Origin: an uncultured Coriobacteriaceae bacterium
GTDB taxonomy: Bacteria; Actinomycetota; Coriobacteriia; Coriobacteriales; Eggerthellaceae
Assembly: GCA_900550055.1 (NCBI GenBank)
Contig: URQU01000016.1
Span: 1 to 37,476 of the forward strand
Length of the DNA stretch: 37,476 bases
Reading direction: 5' to 3'
The notes beneath the pieces are model-generated. The model was not told the DNA's origin, did no database searches, and saw nothing but the letters and a program-made list of their open reading frames with translations. The first letter of the stretch is position 1. The number at the start of each line of letters is the position of its first letter. Positions 9,451 to 17,218 of this stretch are shown one piece after another. The translations under genes were made by a program, and so were the position numbers.

Positions 9451-11844
9451 ATGGCAGAGGCGCTGTACCGCAAATACCGTCCGCAGATCTTCGAGGACGT
9501 GGTAGGGCAGGAGCAGATCGAGCGCACCATCAAAAACGCCATCGAGCAGGATAAGGTCAGCCACGCCTACCTGTTCTGCGGTCCGCGCGGCACGGGCAAG
9601 ACCACCACGGCGCGCTTGCTTGCCAAGACGCTGCTGTGCGAGAAGGGCCCCACGCCCGACCCGGACGGCACCTGCGAGGATTGCCGGATGATCGCCGAGG
9701 GCGTGCACCCCGACGTTTACGAGCTCGACGCGGCAAGCCGCACGGGCGTGGAGAACGTGCGCGAGGAGATCATCAACCGCGTGCAGTTCGCGCCTACGCG
9801 CGGCCGTTATAAGGTCTACATCATCGACGAGGTCCATATGCTGTCCATCGCGGCGTTCAACGCGCTGCTCAAAACGCTCGAGGAGCCTCCCGATCATGTG
9901 GTGTTCATCCTGGCCACCACCGATCCCCAGAAGGTGCCGGAGACTATTCATTCGCGCTGCCAGCGCTTCGACTTCCGCCGCATATCCAACGAGTCCATCG
10001 TCTCTCGCCTAGGCGCGGTATGCGTTGCCGAGGGCGTGGAATTCGAAGGCGATGCGCTCGACTTGATCGCGCATCATGCCGGAGGCGGCATGCGCAACGC
10101 GCTCACCTCGCTCGAGCAGACCATCGCGTTCGGCGAGGGCAAGGTCACGCTGGCCGTTGCCGAGCGCATGCTCGGCGGTGTGGACTCCGGCGATCTTGCC
10201 AACATCGTGCAGGCGCTGGGCAAGCGCGACGCCGCAGCATGCTTCAACTGGGTGGCGGAATTCGTTGAATCGGGTTCCGACCTGGCGCAATTCGTGCGCG
10301 AGCTTGCCCAGCACGTACGTAATCTGTACGTGATGAGCTTGGCAGGGACCGATGTGGCGCTCGACGTCAGCGCGTCGGAGCGCCGCCAGCTTGCCGATGA
10401 GCTGCCGCTGTTCGGCGCCGATCGCCTGGCGCGCATGCTACAGGTGCTCGGCGACGTCATGGCCGAGCTGAAAACCTCCACCAATCCGCGCCTGTCGTTC
10501 GAGATCGGCTGCACGCGCATGGTGCGCCCCGAAGGCGACCTGACGCTCGCCGCGCTTGCGGAACGAGTCGAGGCCCTGGAGCGTTCCGGAGTTGCTGTGG
10601 CTTCGCCGGCCGCTGGGGTGCAGGCCGCCTCGGCCGCTTCTGTTTCGGCTCCTGCGCCCGCGGCCCCGGCGCCCGCTGCTGCCGCTCCGGCTGCGGCCCC
10701 GGCGGCCGCACCGCAGGCGGCTCCTCGCCCGGCTGCTGCCGAGCGGCCCGCTGCCGCCGCGCCCGTTGCCGCAGCGGCCCCGGTTCCTGCCCCTGCGGCT
10801 CCGGCGCCTGTTCCGTTGGCCCCGGCGGCCGCGCCCGCTCCCGCCGCGCCTGCGGCGGGCGGCGCAAGCCCGCAGCTGGCGGCCACCATGGAAAACCCTG
10901 CAGCGTTGCAGCGCATGTGGCAGGGGGCGCTTGCCGAGCTTAAGCGCAAGAAGGCCGCTTACGGCGTGCTGTTCCTGGGCACGAAGGCCGTGTGGAACGC
11001 GCAGACGGGCATGCTCGCCATCGAGTTCCCGAAGGAGAACGCCTTCGCGTTCAAGGCCGTCCAGAAGCCGGACGTGCAGGCGGCGGTCGCCGATGCCTTG
11101 GCGCAGTCGTGCGCAGGTCAGGCGGTGCCGTTCGCGTATCAGCAGGCTGGTGCGGCCCCCGTCGCCGCGGCGGCCCCTGCGCCCTCCCGCCCGCAGCCCG
11201 CGCAGGCGCGTCCTGCGGCGCAGATGCCCGCGCAACCCGCGCCCTCGCGTCCGCAGCCTCAGGCCCAGTCCGCGCAACGTCCGATGCCGGCGGCGCAGCA
11301 GCGTCCGGCGGCACCTGCGGCGGCGCCGGCCCCCATGGCCCAGCAGCGCCCGGCTGCCCCCGCTGCGGCTCCGGCCCCCGCGGCGCAGCAGCGTCCGCAA
11401 CGGGCTGCAGCGGACATGCCGCCGTGGGAGGACGATCAGGTTCCCTATGGCGACATGGACGCGCCCATGCCCGAGGACGAGCTCCTCAACGCGCCGGCCG
11501 GCCCCGCGCGCTCCGCGCAGCCGCATCCGGCGGGAGCTCCCCGTCCGGCGGCGCGCCCGCAGGCGGCACCGGTGGCAGCGCAACGCCCGGCGCCTCCTCA
11601 GATCGGCATGCCGCAGCCTCAGCCTGCGCAGCGCCCCATGGCCTCCGCGCAGCCTGCTGCGCCTTTCCCGGCCCAGCCGGCTCCTGCGCCGCGCTCTGCG
11701 GCGGTACCGCAGCCTGCCGGCGCTCCCTTCGCGGCCCAGCCGGCGCCTTCCTGCGAGGGCGCCCCGCAAACTCCCGATGAGCTGCAGGCCGTGCTGCAGG
11801 CGGGCTTCGGCGGCGGCGTGACGTTCGAAGAAGTCAAGGAATAG
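9451..11844 (+). CDS. dnaX: DNA polymerase III gamma/tau subunit (clamp loader)
   Basis: ATPase of the sliding-clamp loader in the replisome. The start ATG (9451) follows AAGGAG at 9438-9443; 797 residues. The AAA+ core occupies about 1-370: YRKYRP at 6-11, Walker A GPRGTGKTT (44-52), a zinc site (C63, C75, C78), Walker B VYIIDEVHM (122-130), sensor 1 LATTDP (154-159) and the Arg-containing SRCQRF (168-173). Then come two long low-complexity Ala/Pro/Gln stretches (about 385-472 and 565-780) around a folded domain (about 475-560). Full tau-length protein is encoded and no A-rich frameshift site is apparent. In the zinc site the usual second Cys (C-x2-C-x2-C) is Asp72. It heads the common dnaX-ybaB-recR cluster. 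Confidence 0.96.
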   Translation: MAEALYRKYRPQIFEDVVGQEQIERTIKNAIEQDKVSHAYLFCGPRGTGKTTTARLLAKTLLCEKGPTPDPDGTCEDCRMIAEGVHPDVYELDAASRTGVENVREEIINRVQFAPTRGRYKVYIIDEVHMLSIAAFNALLKTLEEPPDHVVFILATTDPQKVPETIHSRCQRFDFRRISNESIVSRLGAVCVAEGVEFEGDALDLIAHHAGGGMRNALTSLEQTIAFGEGKVTLAVAERMLGGVDSGDLANIVQALGKRDAAACFNWVAEFVESGSDLAQFVRELAQHVRNLYVMSLAGTDVALDVSASERRQLADELPLFGADRLARMLQVLGDVMAELKTSTNPRLSFEIGCTRMVRPEGDLTLAALAERVEALERSGVAVASPAAGVQAASAASVSAPAPAAPAPAAAAPAAAPAAAPQAAPRPAAAERPAAAAPVAAAAPVPAPAAPAPVPLAPAAAPAPAAPAAGGASPQLAATMENPAALQRMWQGALAELKRKKAAYGVLFLGTKAVWNAQTGMLAIEFPKENAFAFKAVQKPDVQAAVADALAQSCAGQAVPFAYQQAGAAPVAAAAPAPSRPQPAQARPAAQMPAQPAPSRPQPQAQSAQRPMPAAQQRPAAPAAAPAPMAQQRPAAPAAAPAPAAQQRPQRAAADMPPWEDDQVPYGDMDAPMPEDELLNAPAGPARSAQPHPAGAPRPAARPQAAPVAAQRPAPPQIGMPQPQPAQRPMASAQPAAPFPAQPAPAPRSAAVPQPAGAPFAAQPAPSCEGAPQTPDELQAVLQAGFGGGVTFEEVKE

Positions 11845-11851
11845 CGCACAT

Positions 11852-11873
11852 CCGGGCGCATGCCCGGTACAAT
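11852..11873 (+). promoter_or_regulatory. Promoter of ybaB-recR with abutting hairpin
   Basis: TACAAT at 11868-11873 directly follows a 6-bp inverted repeat CCGGGC-GCAT-GCCCGG (11852-11867), which occupies the place of a -35. It lies 8 nt after dnaX and 46 nt before ybaB. Confidence 0.45.
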
Positions 11874-11919
11874 GCAATGGTTTGAAACCCGTACATTCGC
11901 GATTAGAACAGGAAACGAA

Positions 11920-12264
11920 ATGGGACGTAAAGGCGGATTCCCCGGCGGCGGCATGGGCAACATGGGCGCCATGATGAAGCAGGCTCAGAAGATGCAGGCG
12001 GAGCTTGCCCGCGCGCAGGAGGAGATCAAGGACATGACCTTCGAGGCCTCCGCCGGCGGCGGCATGGTCAAGGCGGTCGCCCAGGGAGACAACAGCCTGG
12101 TCAGCCTGACCATCGACCCCGAAGCGGTGGATCCCGAGGACGTGGAGATGCTGCAGGATATGATCACCGCGGCGGTCAACGAGGCGCTGCGCGGCGTGGC
12201 CGATCTGGGCGCCCAGCGCATCAATGCCGCAACGGGCGGCATGAGCATCCCCGGCTTGATGTAG
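11920..12264 (+). CDS. ybaB: YbaB/EbfC-family nucleoid-associated protein
   Basis: 114 residues; small DNA-binding protein of the nucleoid, dimeric in known members. The family core is clear: MMKQAQKMQAELARAQEEI (res. 18-36), then TFEASAGGGMVKAV with the GGG-M-V turn, and DPEDVEMLQDMITAAVNEAL. The tail is Met/Gly-rich and ends GGMSIPGLM. The start at 11920 is chosen because AGGAAACGAA precedes it and because an upstream in-frame ATG (11860) falls inside the hairpin and -10 element. Between dnaX and recR, as in most bacteria; recR starts 12 nt after its stop, so the two are co-transcribed. Confidence 0.95.
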   Translation: MGRKGGFPGGGMGNMGAMMKQAQKMQAELARAQEEIKDMTFEASAGGGMVKAVAQGDNSLVSLTIDPEAVDPEDVEMLQDMITAAVNEALRGVADLGAQRINAATGGMSIPGLM

Positions 12265-12276
12265 GGAAGCGGTTCC

Positions 12277-12873
12277 GTGCAATCGGCTCCCGCAATCCAA
12301 AAACTGCTCGATGAGCTCGAGCGCCTTCCCGGTGTAGGGCCGAAATCGGCGCAACGCATGGCGTATTGGATCTTGAACTCCGACCGCGCCACGGCGCTGC
12401 GCTTGGCGCAGGCCATAGCGGAGGTGAAGGACACGGTGCATTTCTGCAGCCGTTGCTTCAACTATGCCGAGGGCGACCTGTGCGAGATCTGCCGCTCTTC
12501 CAGCCGCAACCAGCAGCTGCTGTGCGTGGTCAGCGAACCGCGCGACATCCCGCCCATCGAGCGCACCGCCGTGTTCCAGGGCGTGTACCACGTGCTAGGA
12601 GGCGCCTTGTCGCCCATGGATGGCATCGGCCCCGATGACCTTCGCATCCTCCAGCTGATGCAGCGCCTGGGCAGCGAGGACATCCAGGAGGTGGTGCTGG
12701 CTACCAATCCTAACGTGGAAGGGGAGACCACGGCAGCTTACCTGGCGCGCCTGATCAAGCCCTTGGGCATCAAGGTCACGCGTCTTGCCAGCGGCCTTCC
12801 CGTGGGAGGGGACCTGGAGTTTGCCGACGAGGTGACGCTCGGACGGGCGTTGGAGGCCAGGCGCGTGCTGTAG
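12277..12873 (+). CDS. recR: Recombination mediator RecR
   Basis: 198 residues, the normal length. Helps load RecA through RecF/RecO at gaps in DNA. In order: helix-hairpin-helix LPGVGPKSAQRMA (res. 17-29), a four-cysteine zinc finger (C57, C60, C69, C72), a Toprim domain starting LCVVSEPRDI (81-90) with GALSPMDGIGP (about 109-119), and the C-terminal Walker-like strand. GTG start; the ribosome binding site is poor (GGGAAGCGG). Twelve nt after ybaB, same transcript. Followed by a very strong terminator. Confidence 0.96.
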   Translation: MQSAPAIQKLLDELERLPGVGPKSAQRMAYWILNSDRATALRLAQAIAEVKDTVHFCSRCFNYAEGDLCEICRSSSRNQQLLCVVSEPRDIPPIERTAVFQGVYHVLGGALSPMDGIGPDDLRILQLMQRLGSEDIQEVVLATNPNVEGETTAAYLARLIKPLGIKVTRLASGLPVGGDLEFADEVTLGRALEARRVL

Positions 12874-12929
12874 CGCCAACTTCGCCATGTGCGCGTTCTC
12901 AAGCGCATCGAAAAATGTGGGAACGAATC

Positions 12930-12959
12930 GGGCCCCGCAGCCGAACAGCTGCGGGGCCC
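12930..12959 (+). terminator. Terminator after recR
   Basis: 12-bp perfect stem GGGCCCCGCAGC (12930-12941) / GCTGCGGGGCCC (12948-12959), 6-nt loop. Downstream is TCATGTTTT rather than an unbroken T run. Confidence 0.85.
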
Positions 12960-12998
12960 TCATGTTTTGCCTGATGGTTGCGCTTTGGGCATAGAAAA

Positions 12999-13032
12999 AG
13001 GGATTCCGCCCCCTCCAAAAAACGGAATCCCT
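12999..13032 (+). terminator. Second hairpin after recR, possibly bidirectional
   Basis: AGGGATTCCG (12999-13008) pairs with CGGAATCCCT (13023-13032) around an A-rich 14-nt loop. The 3' side runs into CCTTTTCCTTTT and the 5' side begins with AAAAA, so it could end transcription in either direction. Confidence 0.6.
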
Positions 13033-13125
13033 CCTTTTCCTTTTATCGAAGCCGAAGCTATCGAAAAAAGCAAATTTATTATAGCAACGTCTTCACGGAA
13101 TATCAATAAATTCTATCAATCATAG
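13033..13125. other. AT-rich intergenic patch with TATCRAW repeats
   Basis: This stretch is clearly richer in A and T than the rest of the window. It holds TATCGAA at 13044-13050 and 13059-13065, and TATCAAT at 13101-13107 and 13114-13120. No credible gene: the frame running through it (12889-13125) overlaps the terminator hairpins and has no family features. It may be a regulatory or bent-DNA region ahead of mobBA. Confidence 0.4.
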
Positions 13126-13202
13126 GCGTTTTCTTGGGCTCGTCGCGCGGAAGCCCTCGCGTCCGGTCTTGGGCGCTGGGCGTGCGCTGAAAAGGCGCGT
13201 GC

Positions 13203-13208
13203 TATACT
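13203..13208 (+). promoter_or_regulatory. -10 element of mobBA
   Basis: TATACT, 22 nt before the chosen start codon, so the leader is very short. No convincing -35. Confidence 0.5.
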
Positions 13209-13230
13209 TTTCGCACGAAAGGATATGCTC

Positions 13231-14574
13231 ATGATCAAGTTCCCAAGCCCCGCGGTCTCCATCGTCGGGCGTCACAACTCAGGTAAAACAACCCTTATCG
13301 AGAAGCTCATAGCCGAGCTGGTCGGTCGCGGCTTGGACGTGGGCAGCGTCAAGCACCATAGTCATGTGGGGTTCGACATCGATATCCCCGGAAAGGACTC
13401 GTGGCGGCATCGACACGCCGGCGCCAGCGAAACCGTCATCGCGGCTCCCGGTCAGATGGCGAGGATCCAAACCACCGATGGGGAAGCGGAATGCGCCGAC
13501 ATCGTGGCGAGCATGCCTGGCCATGACGTGGTGATCGTCGAGGGTTATCGAAAAAGCGGCCTGCCCACCATCGAGATCATGCGCGCCGGCAACAAGGCCG
13601 ATGCCCGTACCGCCGAGGCATTCGCCGAGGGCGCCCGCAAGGGTTGGGCGCTGGGCACGGATTTCACCCAGTTCGGACGCGGCGACATGCCCCATGCGGC
13701 AGACGTCCATCCCGACGATCATCCCGTCGCGCAGCCTTTGGGCAGGGCCGAGGAGGATCGTCTGGCGCGCACCTATCCCGATCACGACGACCTATCCAAC
13801 AAGATGCCCACGGCGGCAACCGTCGCGGTGGTCACCGATATCCCCATGGCCGCGGAGGCGGCGGGCATATACGGCATCCCGGCATTCGACATAAACGATG
13901 TGGCGGGGCTGGCCGATTATGTGGAAGCCCGCTTCGCGCGTCCTCGTGTTTCGATGGTCATCCAAGCCGGCGGCGAGAGCCGCCGCATGGGCCGTAGCAA
14001 GGCCACGGTCCCGTTCTGCGGCCGGCCGCTTATCTGCCGCCTTGTCGAGAGGCTCTCGCCGGTGGCAGACGAGCTCATCATCACCACCAACGAGCCGAAT
14101 GAGCTTGCTTTTTTGCAGGAGCAGTATCCTGAGCTGGGCATCCGCTTCCAAACCGACCTTATCAAGGAGCGCGGTGCGCTGCCAGGGCTCTACACGGCCC
14201 TTCGCTGCGCCCGTAACCCGTATGTGGCCGTCGTGGCTTGCGACATGGTGCTCGCGTCGCCGTCGCTTGTGGTCGCCGAAGCGCTTGAGATGACCAGGAC
14301 GGGGGCCGACGCCGTGGTGCCCGTCAACAAACACGGCTTCGAGCCGTTTCATGCCATCTATCGCCGTATGGGCTGCCTGCCGGCCGTGCGCGAGGCGCTC
14401 AATGAAGGGGAGAAGCGCGCCCAGGTGTTCTTCAGCCGGGTCAACGTGTGCGAGTTCCCGCAAAGGAAGGTGCTGGCGGCCGAGCCCATGGGCGGCTGCT
14501 TCATGAATGCGAACACGCCAGACGAGCTGGCAGCGCTTGAGCGCATCATACAAGATCGCATCGAGTGCGAGTAG
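13231..14574 (+). CDS. mobBA: MobB-MobA fusion: molybdenum cofactor guanylyltransferase
   Basis: 447 residues. The N-terminal part (1-225) is MobB, a GTP-binding helper, with Walker A GRHNSGKTT (13-21). The C-terminal part (about 239-447) is MobA, which attaches GMP to molybdopterin to give the bis-MGD cofactor: QAGGESRRMGRSKA (245-258) is the nucleotidyltransferase signature, followed by a CDMVL metal/nucleotide loop and the KHGFEPFHAIY segment. MobB contains an extra stretch at about 130-195 rich in His and Asp (MPHAADVHPDDHP at 153-165). ATG 13231 is preferred over 13225 because GAAAGG (13217-13222) is 8 nt away. The gene implies that the cell makes MGD-dependent oxidoreductases. Single-chain MobBA fusions are known elsewhere. 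Confidence 0.94.
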   Translation: MIKFPSPAVSIVGRHNSGKTTLIEKLIAELVGRGLDVGSVKHHSHVGFDIDIPGKDSWRHRHAGASETVIAAPGQMARIQTTDGEAECADIVASMPGHDVVIVEGYRKSGLPTIEIMRAGNKADARTAEAFAEGARKGWALGTDFTQFGRGDMPHAADVHPDDHPVAQPLGRAEEDRLARTYPDHDDLSNKMPTAATVAVVTDIPMAAEAAGIYGIPAFDINDVAGLADYVEARFARPRVSMVIQAGGESRRMGRSKATVPFCGRPLICRLVERLSPVADELIITTNEPNELAFLQEQYPELGIRFQTDLIKERGALPGLYTALRCARNPYVAVVACDMVLASPSLVVAEALEMTRTGADAVVPVNKHGFEPFHAIYRRMGCLPAVREALNEGEKRAQVFFSRVNVCEFPQRKVLAAEPMGGCFMNANTPDELAALERIIQDRIECE

Positions 14575-14705
14575 CGCCATGTAAGGCGCGTGACCGACCC
14601 GCGCCGATTTCGCGCAGATTATGGCGCGAACCCGTCGCGCGCAGCGGTCGTGCGCTAATCTTCGCTGCGGCATATGCGCGTGGAAGTCAACGAGGGGGAT
14701 AGCGA

Positions 14706-15878
14706 ATGCCGAACATCGCAGACATCATAGAAGTGGCCGAGGAGCTTGAGGACAAGGCCGTCGTGCCGGCTTCGAAGCGCTGCGTGGCCGTGCGAAACCG
14801 CAACGCCTCATGCCGCAAGTGCATCGACGCCTGCCCGGCCGACGCCATCAGCGTGCACAACAACGTGCTCAGCGTCGACCACAAGGCCTGCGTGGCGTGC
14901 GGCGCCTGCACGGTGGTTTGCCCCACCGAGGCCTTGATTCCCATTCGCCCTGCCGACGAGGCGTTCGAGCAGGCGGCGGCAGAGGCCATGGCAGCCCTTG
15001 ATGGGCGCGCGGTCATCGCTTGCGCACGCATCGCGTCGAAGGGCCTGGCCGACCCGCACAAGTTCGCCGAAGCGCCCTGTCTGGCGCGCGTCGACGAAAG
15101 CCTGCTGCTCGGCTTGGCGGCGGTCGGCGCCAAGGACATCGTGTTGGTGGACGGGTGTTGCAAAACGTGCAGGTTCAGGGCGACCTCGCCCGGCGTGGAC
15201 GAAACCATCGCTTCCGCAAACAGCTTGATGCAGGCGCAGGGGGCGCCGGCAATGGTCTCCCGCGCGTCGGAGTTCCCCGAAGGGCTGGCGCTCAAGAACG
15301 CGAACAGCCTGCTCGGCGAGGCTCGCCGCGGCTTCTTCACCAGCGCAACTTCGTGGACGGCCAGCGCGGCGGGCAAGACCGCCGAGATGGTCATCCGCAA
15401 AAACCTTGGCATGCAGGCCAAGGAAGCCACGCTGCGTGAGCAGCTGGGGGCGGGCGCTTCGGGCACGTTGCCCCAGTTTCAGGAGCGGCGCCGCAGCCAG
15501 GTGCTCGATGCCATGGACCGTTTGGGCGAGCCTGTGGTCGAGCAGGTCGAGACGCGCCTGTTCGGCAGGGTTGAGATCGACGCTTCCGCGTGCAACTCGT
15601 GCGGCATGTGCGCGGTGTTCTGCCCTACGGGCGCGCTCAGCAAAAGCCCCATCAAGCCCAGCCCCAATGCCGACGGCACGCCCGATGGCGGCAGCTTCCT
15701 GGAGTTCTCCTGTGCCGAGTGCGTGCAATGCGGCCTATGCGTGGATGCGTGCATGAAGAAGTGCATCACGGTAAGCCCGCAGGTGCGCACCGCCGAGTTG
15801 TTCGACTTCGAGCCGCGTTTTATCTATCTGCCGAAACCCCAGGCCAGACCGGGAATCTTGTCGAGCATCAAGCGATAA
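14706..15878 (+). CDS. Polyferredoxin-like protein with four [4Fe-4S] motifs
   Basis: 390 residues, no signal peptide or membrane segment, so cytoplasmic. Two N-terminal cluster motifs: an atypical one (C26, C36, C39, C43; the first cysteine is displaced) and a standard CxxCxxCxxxCP (C62, C65, C68, C72). Two C-terminal ones: C296-C299-C302-C306 and C339-C342-C345-C349. The middle (about 100-160) has C106, C125, C151, C152 and C155 in a context CLARVDESLLLGLAAVGAKD that resembles the delta subunit of methyl-viologen hydrogenase (MvhD), which links hydrogenase or formate dehydrogenase to heterodisulfide-reductase-like complexes. An electron-transfer role is safe; the partner is unknown. Start follows GAGGGGG at 14692-14698. 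It lies 131 nt after mobBA, in line with a molybdoenzyme context. Confidence 0.85.
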   Translation: MPNIADIIEVAEELEDKAVVPASKRCVAVRNRNASCRKCIDACPADAISVHNNVLSVDHKACVACGACTVVCPTEALIPIRPADEAFEQAAAEAMAALDGRAVIACARIASKGLADPHKFAEAPCLARVDESLLLGLAAVGAKDIVLVDGCCKTCRFRATSPGVDETIASANSLMQAQGAPAMVSRASEFPEGLALKNANSLLGEARRGFFTSATSWTASAAGKTAEMVIRKNLGMQAKEATLREQLGAGASGTLPQFQERRRSQVLDAMDRLGEPVVEQVETRLFGRVEIDASACNSCGMCAVFCPTGALSKSPIKPSPNADGTPDGGSFLEFSCAECVQCGLCVDACMKKCITVSPQVRTAELFDFEPRFIYLPKPQARPGILSSIKR

Positions 15879-15935
15879 GCGCGCATATGGCGACAAATTT
15901 TGAAAAAAGTCGTCGCGGATGCCGGATGGTTATGC

Positions 15936-15941
15936 TAATAT
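15936..15941 (+). promoter_or_regulatory. -10 element of tRNA-Pro
   Basis: TAATAT (within TATGCTAATATATT), 24 nt before the tRNA. A -35 at the right distance is not clear; an A-rich stretch (15902-15908) lies upstream. Confidence 0.4.
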
Positions 15942-15965
15942 ATTCCCCGCTGCGAAAGCGGCAAT

Positions 15966-16042
15966 CGGGATGTGGCTCAGCTTGGTAGAGCGCTGCGTTC
16001 GGGACGCAGAGGCCGCAGGTTCAAATCCTGTCATCCCGACCA
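15966..16042 (+). tRNA. tRNA-Pro (anticodon CGG)
   Basis: Seventy-seven nt including an encoded CCA. Acceptor CGGGATG / CATCCCG, D-arm GGCTCAGCTTGGTAGAGC, anticodon stem CTGCG / CGCAG around the loop TTCGGGA, giving anticodon CGG with G37, as in proline tRNAs. T-loop TTCAAAT. It reads CCG codons. Standing alone, with its own -10 and a terminator. Confidence 0.97.
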
Positions 16043-16052
16043 TTGCATGGTC

Positions 16053-16081
16053 AAGGCTCGGTGTTCGCACCGAGCCTTTTT
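16053..16081 (+). terminator. Terminator after tRNA-Pro
   Basis: AAGGCTCGGTG (16053-16063) / CACCGAGCCTT (16068-16078), UUCG-like TTCG in the loop, and five T. Confidence 0.95.
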
Positions 16082-16229
16082 CGTGCAAGTGCGCATATTC
16101 GTTGGAGCGTCGCCTCGGACGCGTGTGCTTTTCATCGAAGGTGCGCCGCTATGCTGCGGTTATGGTAAAGTTCGCGGCGTTGCATATCACGGCCCGATGC
16201 CCGGGCTGGGACGAGTACTTGGAGGACAC

Positions 16230-16472
16230 ATGAAATTTCTGGGAATGGGCGTGCCTGAGCTTCTGATCATCCTTGTGGTGATCCTGCTTATCTTCGGCCC
16301 GAAGAATCTGCCAAAACTCGGTAGCGCCCTGGGCAAGACCGTGAAGAACCTGCGCGAGGGCATGGGCGATTCCAAGAAGGCCGAGGAAGAGGCCGACGAA
16401 GTCGAGGTCGAGGAAGACGACGAGGACGCCGCCAAGAAGAAGACCACCGCTGCCCGCAAGAAGAGCGAGTAG
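16230..16472 (+). CDS. tatA: Twin-arginine translocase TatA/TatE-family subunit
   Basis: 80 residues. TatA forms the pore ring that moves folded proteins across the membrane. One N-terminal membrane helix (about 8-22, LLIILVVILLIFG), then the family hinge FGPKNLPKLG (res. 22-31), an amphipathic helix, and an acid-then-lysine-rich tail ending KKTTAARKKSE. The length and the absence of a TatB-type extension favour TatA. The start at 16230 is set by GGAGGA (16221-16226) and by the helix beginning at residue 8; frames opening further upstream run through tRNA-Pro. tatC is not in the window. A substrate candidate, the SRRAFI-bearing cell-wall hydrolase, is encoded at 34963. Confidence 0.93.
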   Translation: MKFLGMGVPELLIILVVILLIFGPKNLPKLGSALGKTVKNLREGMGDSKKAEEEADEVEVEEDDEDAAKKKTTAARKKSE

Positions 16473-16496
16473 ATCGTAGCTTCACAAGGTTGGTAC

Positions 16497-16540
16497 GCGG
16501 TATGCGCAACGGGCTGCGGTCCGGCGCATACCGCTTTTTT
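16497..16540 (+). terminator. Terminator after tatA
   Basis: 11-bp stem GCGGTATGCGC (16497-16507) / GCGCATACCGC (16524-16534), then TTTTTT. Confidence 0.93.
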
Positions 16541-16560
16541 CGTATAGATAGGTGAACAAC

Positions 16561-17028
16561 ATGGCTGACAATTACATCCTTACCCCCGAGGGCAAACAGC
16601 AGCTCGAAGAGGAGCTGCATTATCTGGAAACCGAGAAGCGCGCCGAGGTGGGCGAGCGCATCAAGGTAGCTCGCGAGTTCGGCGACATCTCCGAGAACTC
16701 CGAGTACGACGACGCGAAAAACGAGCAGGGCATGCTCGAGGCGCGTATCGCCGAGATCACCCGCATCCTGGGCGAGGCCACCGTCGTGGCAACCCCGAAG
16801 CGCTCCAACTCCGTGCACATCGGCTCCACCGTCACCGTCGACATGGGCGGCCGTGAGCGCGTGTTCACCATCGTGGGCGCCGCCGAGGCCGACAGCCATG
16901 CCGGCAAGATCTCCAACGAGTCCCCGGTGGGCGCCGCGCTGCTGGCCCACAAGAAGGGCGATGAGATCGAGACCACCGGCCCGACCGGCCGCGTCATCAA
17001 GATGAAGATCGTCAACATCGAGCACTAG
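16561..17028 (+). CDS. greA: Transcription elongation factor GreA
   Basis: 155 residues. Rescues backtracked RNA polymerase by stimulating transcript cleavage. N-terminal coiled coil (about 8-75) with the tip DISENSEYDDAKNEQ (res. 41-55), carrying the acidic residues that enter the secondary channel, then the C-terminal FKBP-like domain with SPVGAALLAHKKGDEI. ATG 16561 is chosen: AGGTGA at 16550-16555 gives normal spacing, and MADNYILTPEG is the family's N-terminus; a GTG at 16552 lies within this site. It sits between the tatA terminator and a large hairpin before lysS. No promoter is distinguishable in the short gap. Confidence 0.97.
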   Translation: MADNYILTPEGKQQLEEELHYLETEKRAEVGERIKVAREFGDISENSEYDDAKNEQGMLEARIAEITRILGEATVVATPKRSNSVHIGSTVTVDMGGRERVFTIVGAAEADSHAGKISNESPVGAALLAHKKGDEIETTGPTGRVIKMKIVNIEH

Positions 17029-17035
17029 CAAATGT

Positions 17036-17069
17036 GCGGTCCCGCTTGCTTGCAGGCAAGCGGGACCGC
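17036..17069 (+). terminator. Hairpin between greA and lysS
   Basis: 14-bp perfect stem GCGGTCCCGCTTGC (17036-17049) / GCAAGCGGGACCGC (17056-17069) with a 6-nt loop, 7 nt after greA. It lacks a T tract, so termination may be partial and lysS may be read from greA. Confidence 0.6.
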
Positions 17070-17218
17070 CCGACGTTACGGCTGGCTTCGTGTCGCATGC
17101 GCATTTGGTTTCACGGACAAGGCCACGGGCCTATGCCCGCATGCTTCGGCCGAACCCGGCGCGCCGCAGCCGCTCTCGCTTACACAAACCAAATCCCTGT
17201 ACTTAGAAGGGCTTTCCC

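Noticed and set aside
10600..11800. Ala/Pro-rich repeats in dnaX as a possible tandem repeat or CRISPR-like array
   Set aside because: They are in-frame low-complexity linkers of the tau protein without regular unit length or spacers.
10438..12591. Minus-strand open frame of 717 codons opposite dnaX, ybaB and recR
   Set aside because: Same antisense artefact; composition is Arg/Gly-rich from the complement of Ala/Pro codons.
12889..13125. Possible 78-codon gene between recR and mobBA
   Set aside because: Overlaps two terminator hairpins and an AT-rich patch; codon use differs from the neighbours and no ribosome binding site is present.
17070..17218. T-box or L-box control of lysS
   Set aside because: No consensus for a T-box or lysine riboswitch core was found in the interval.
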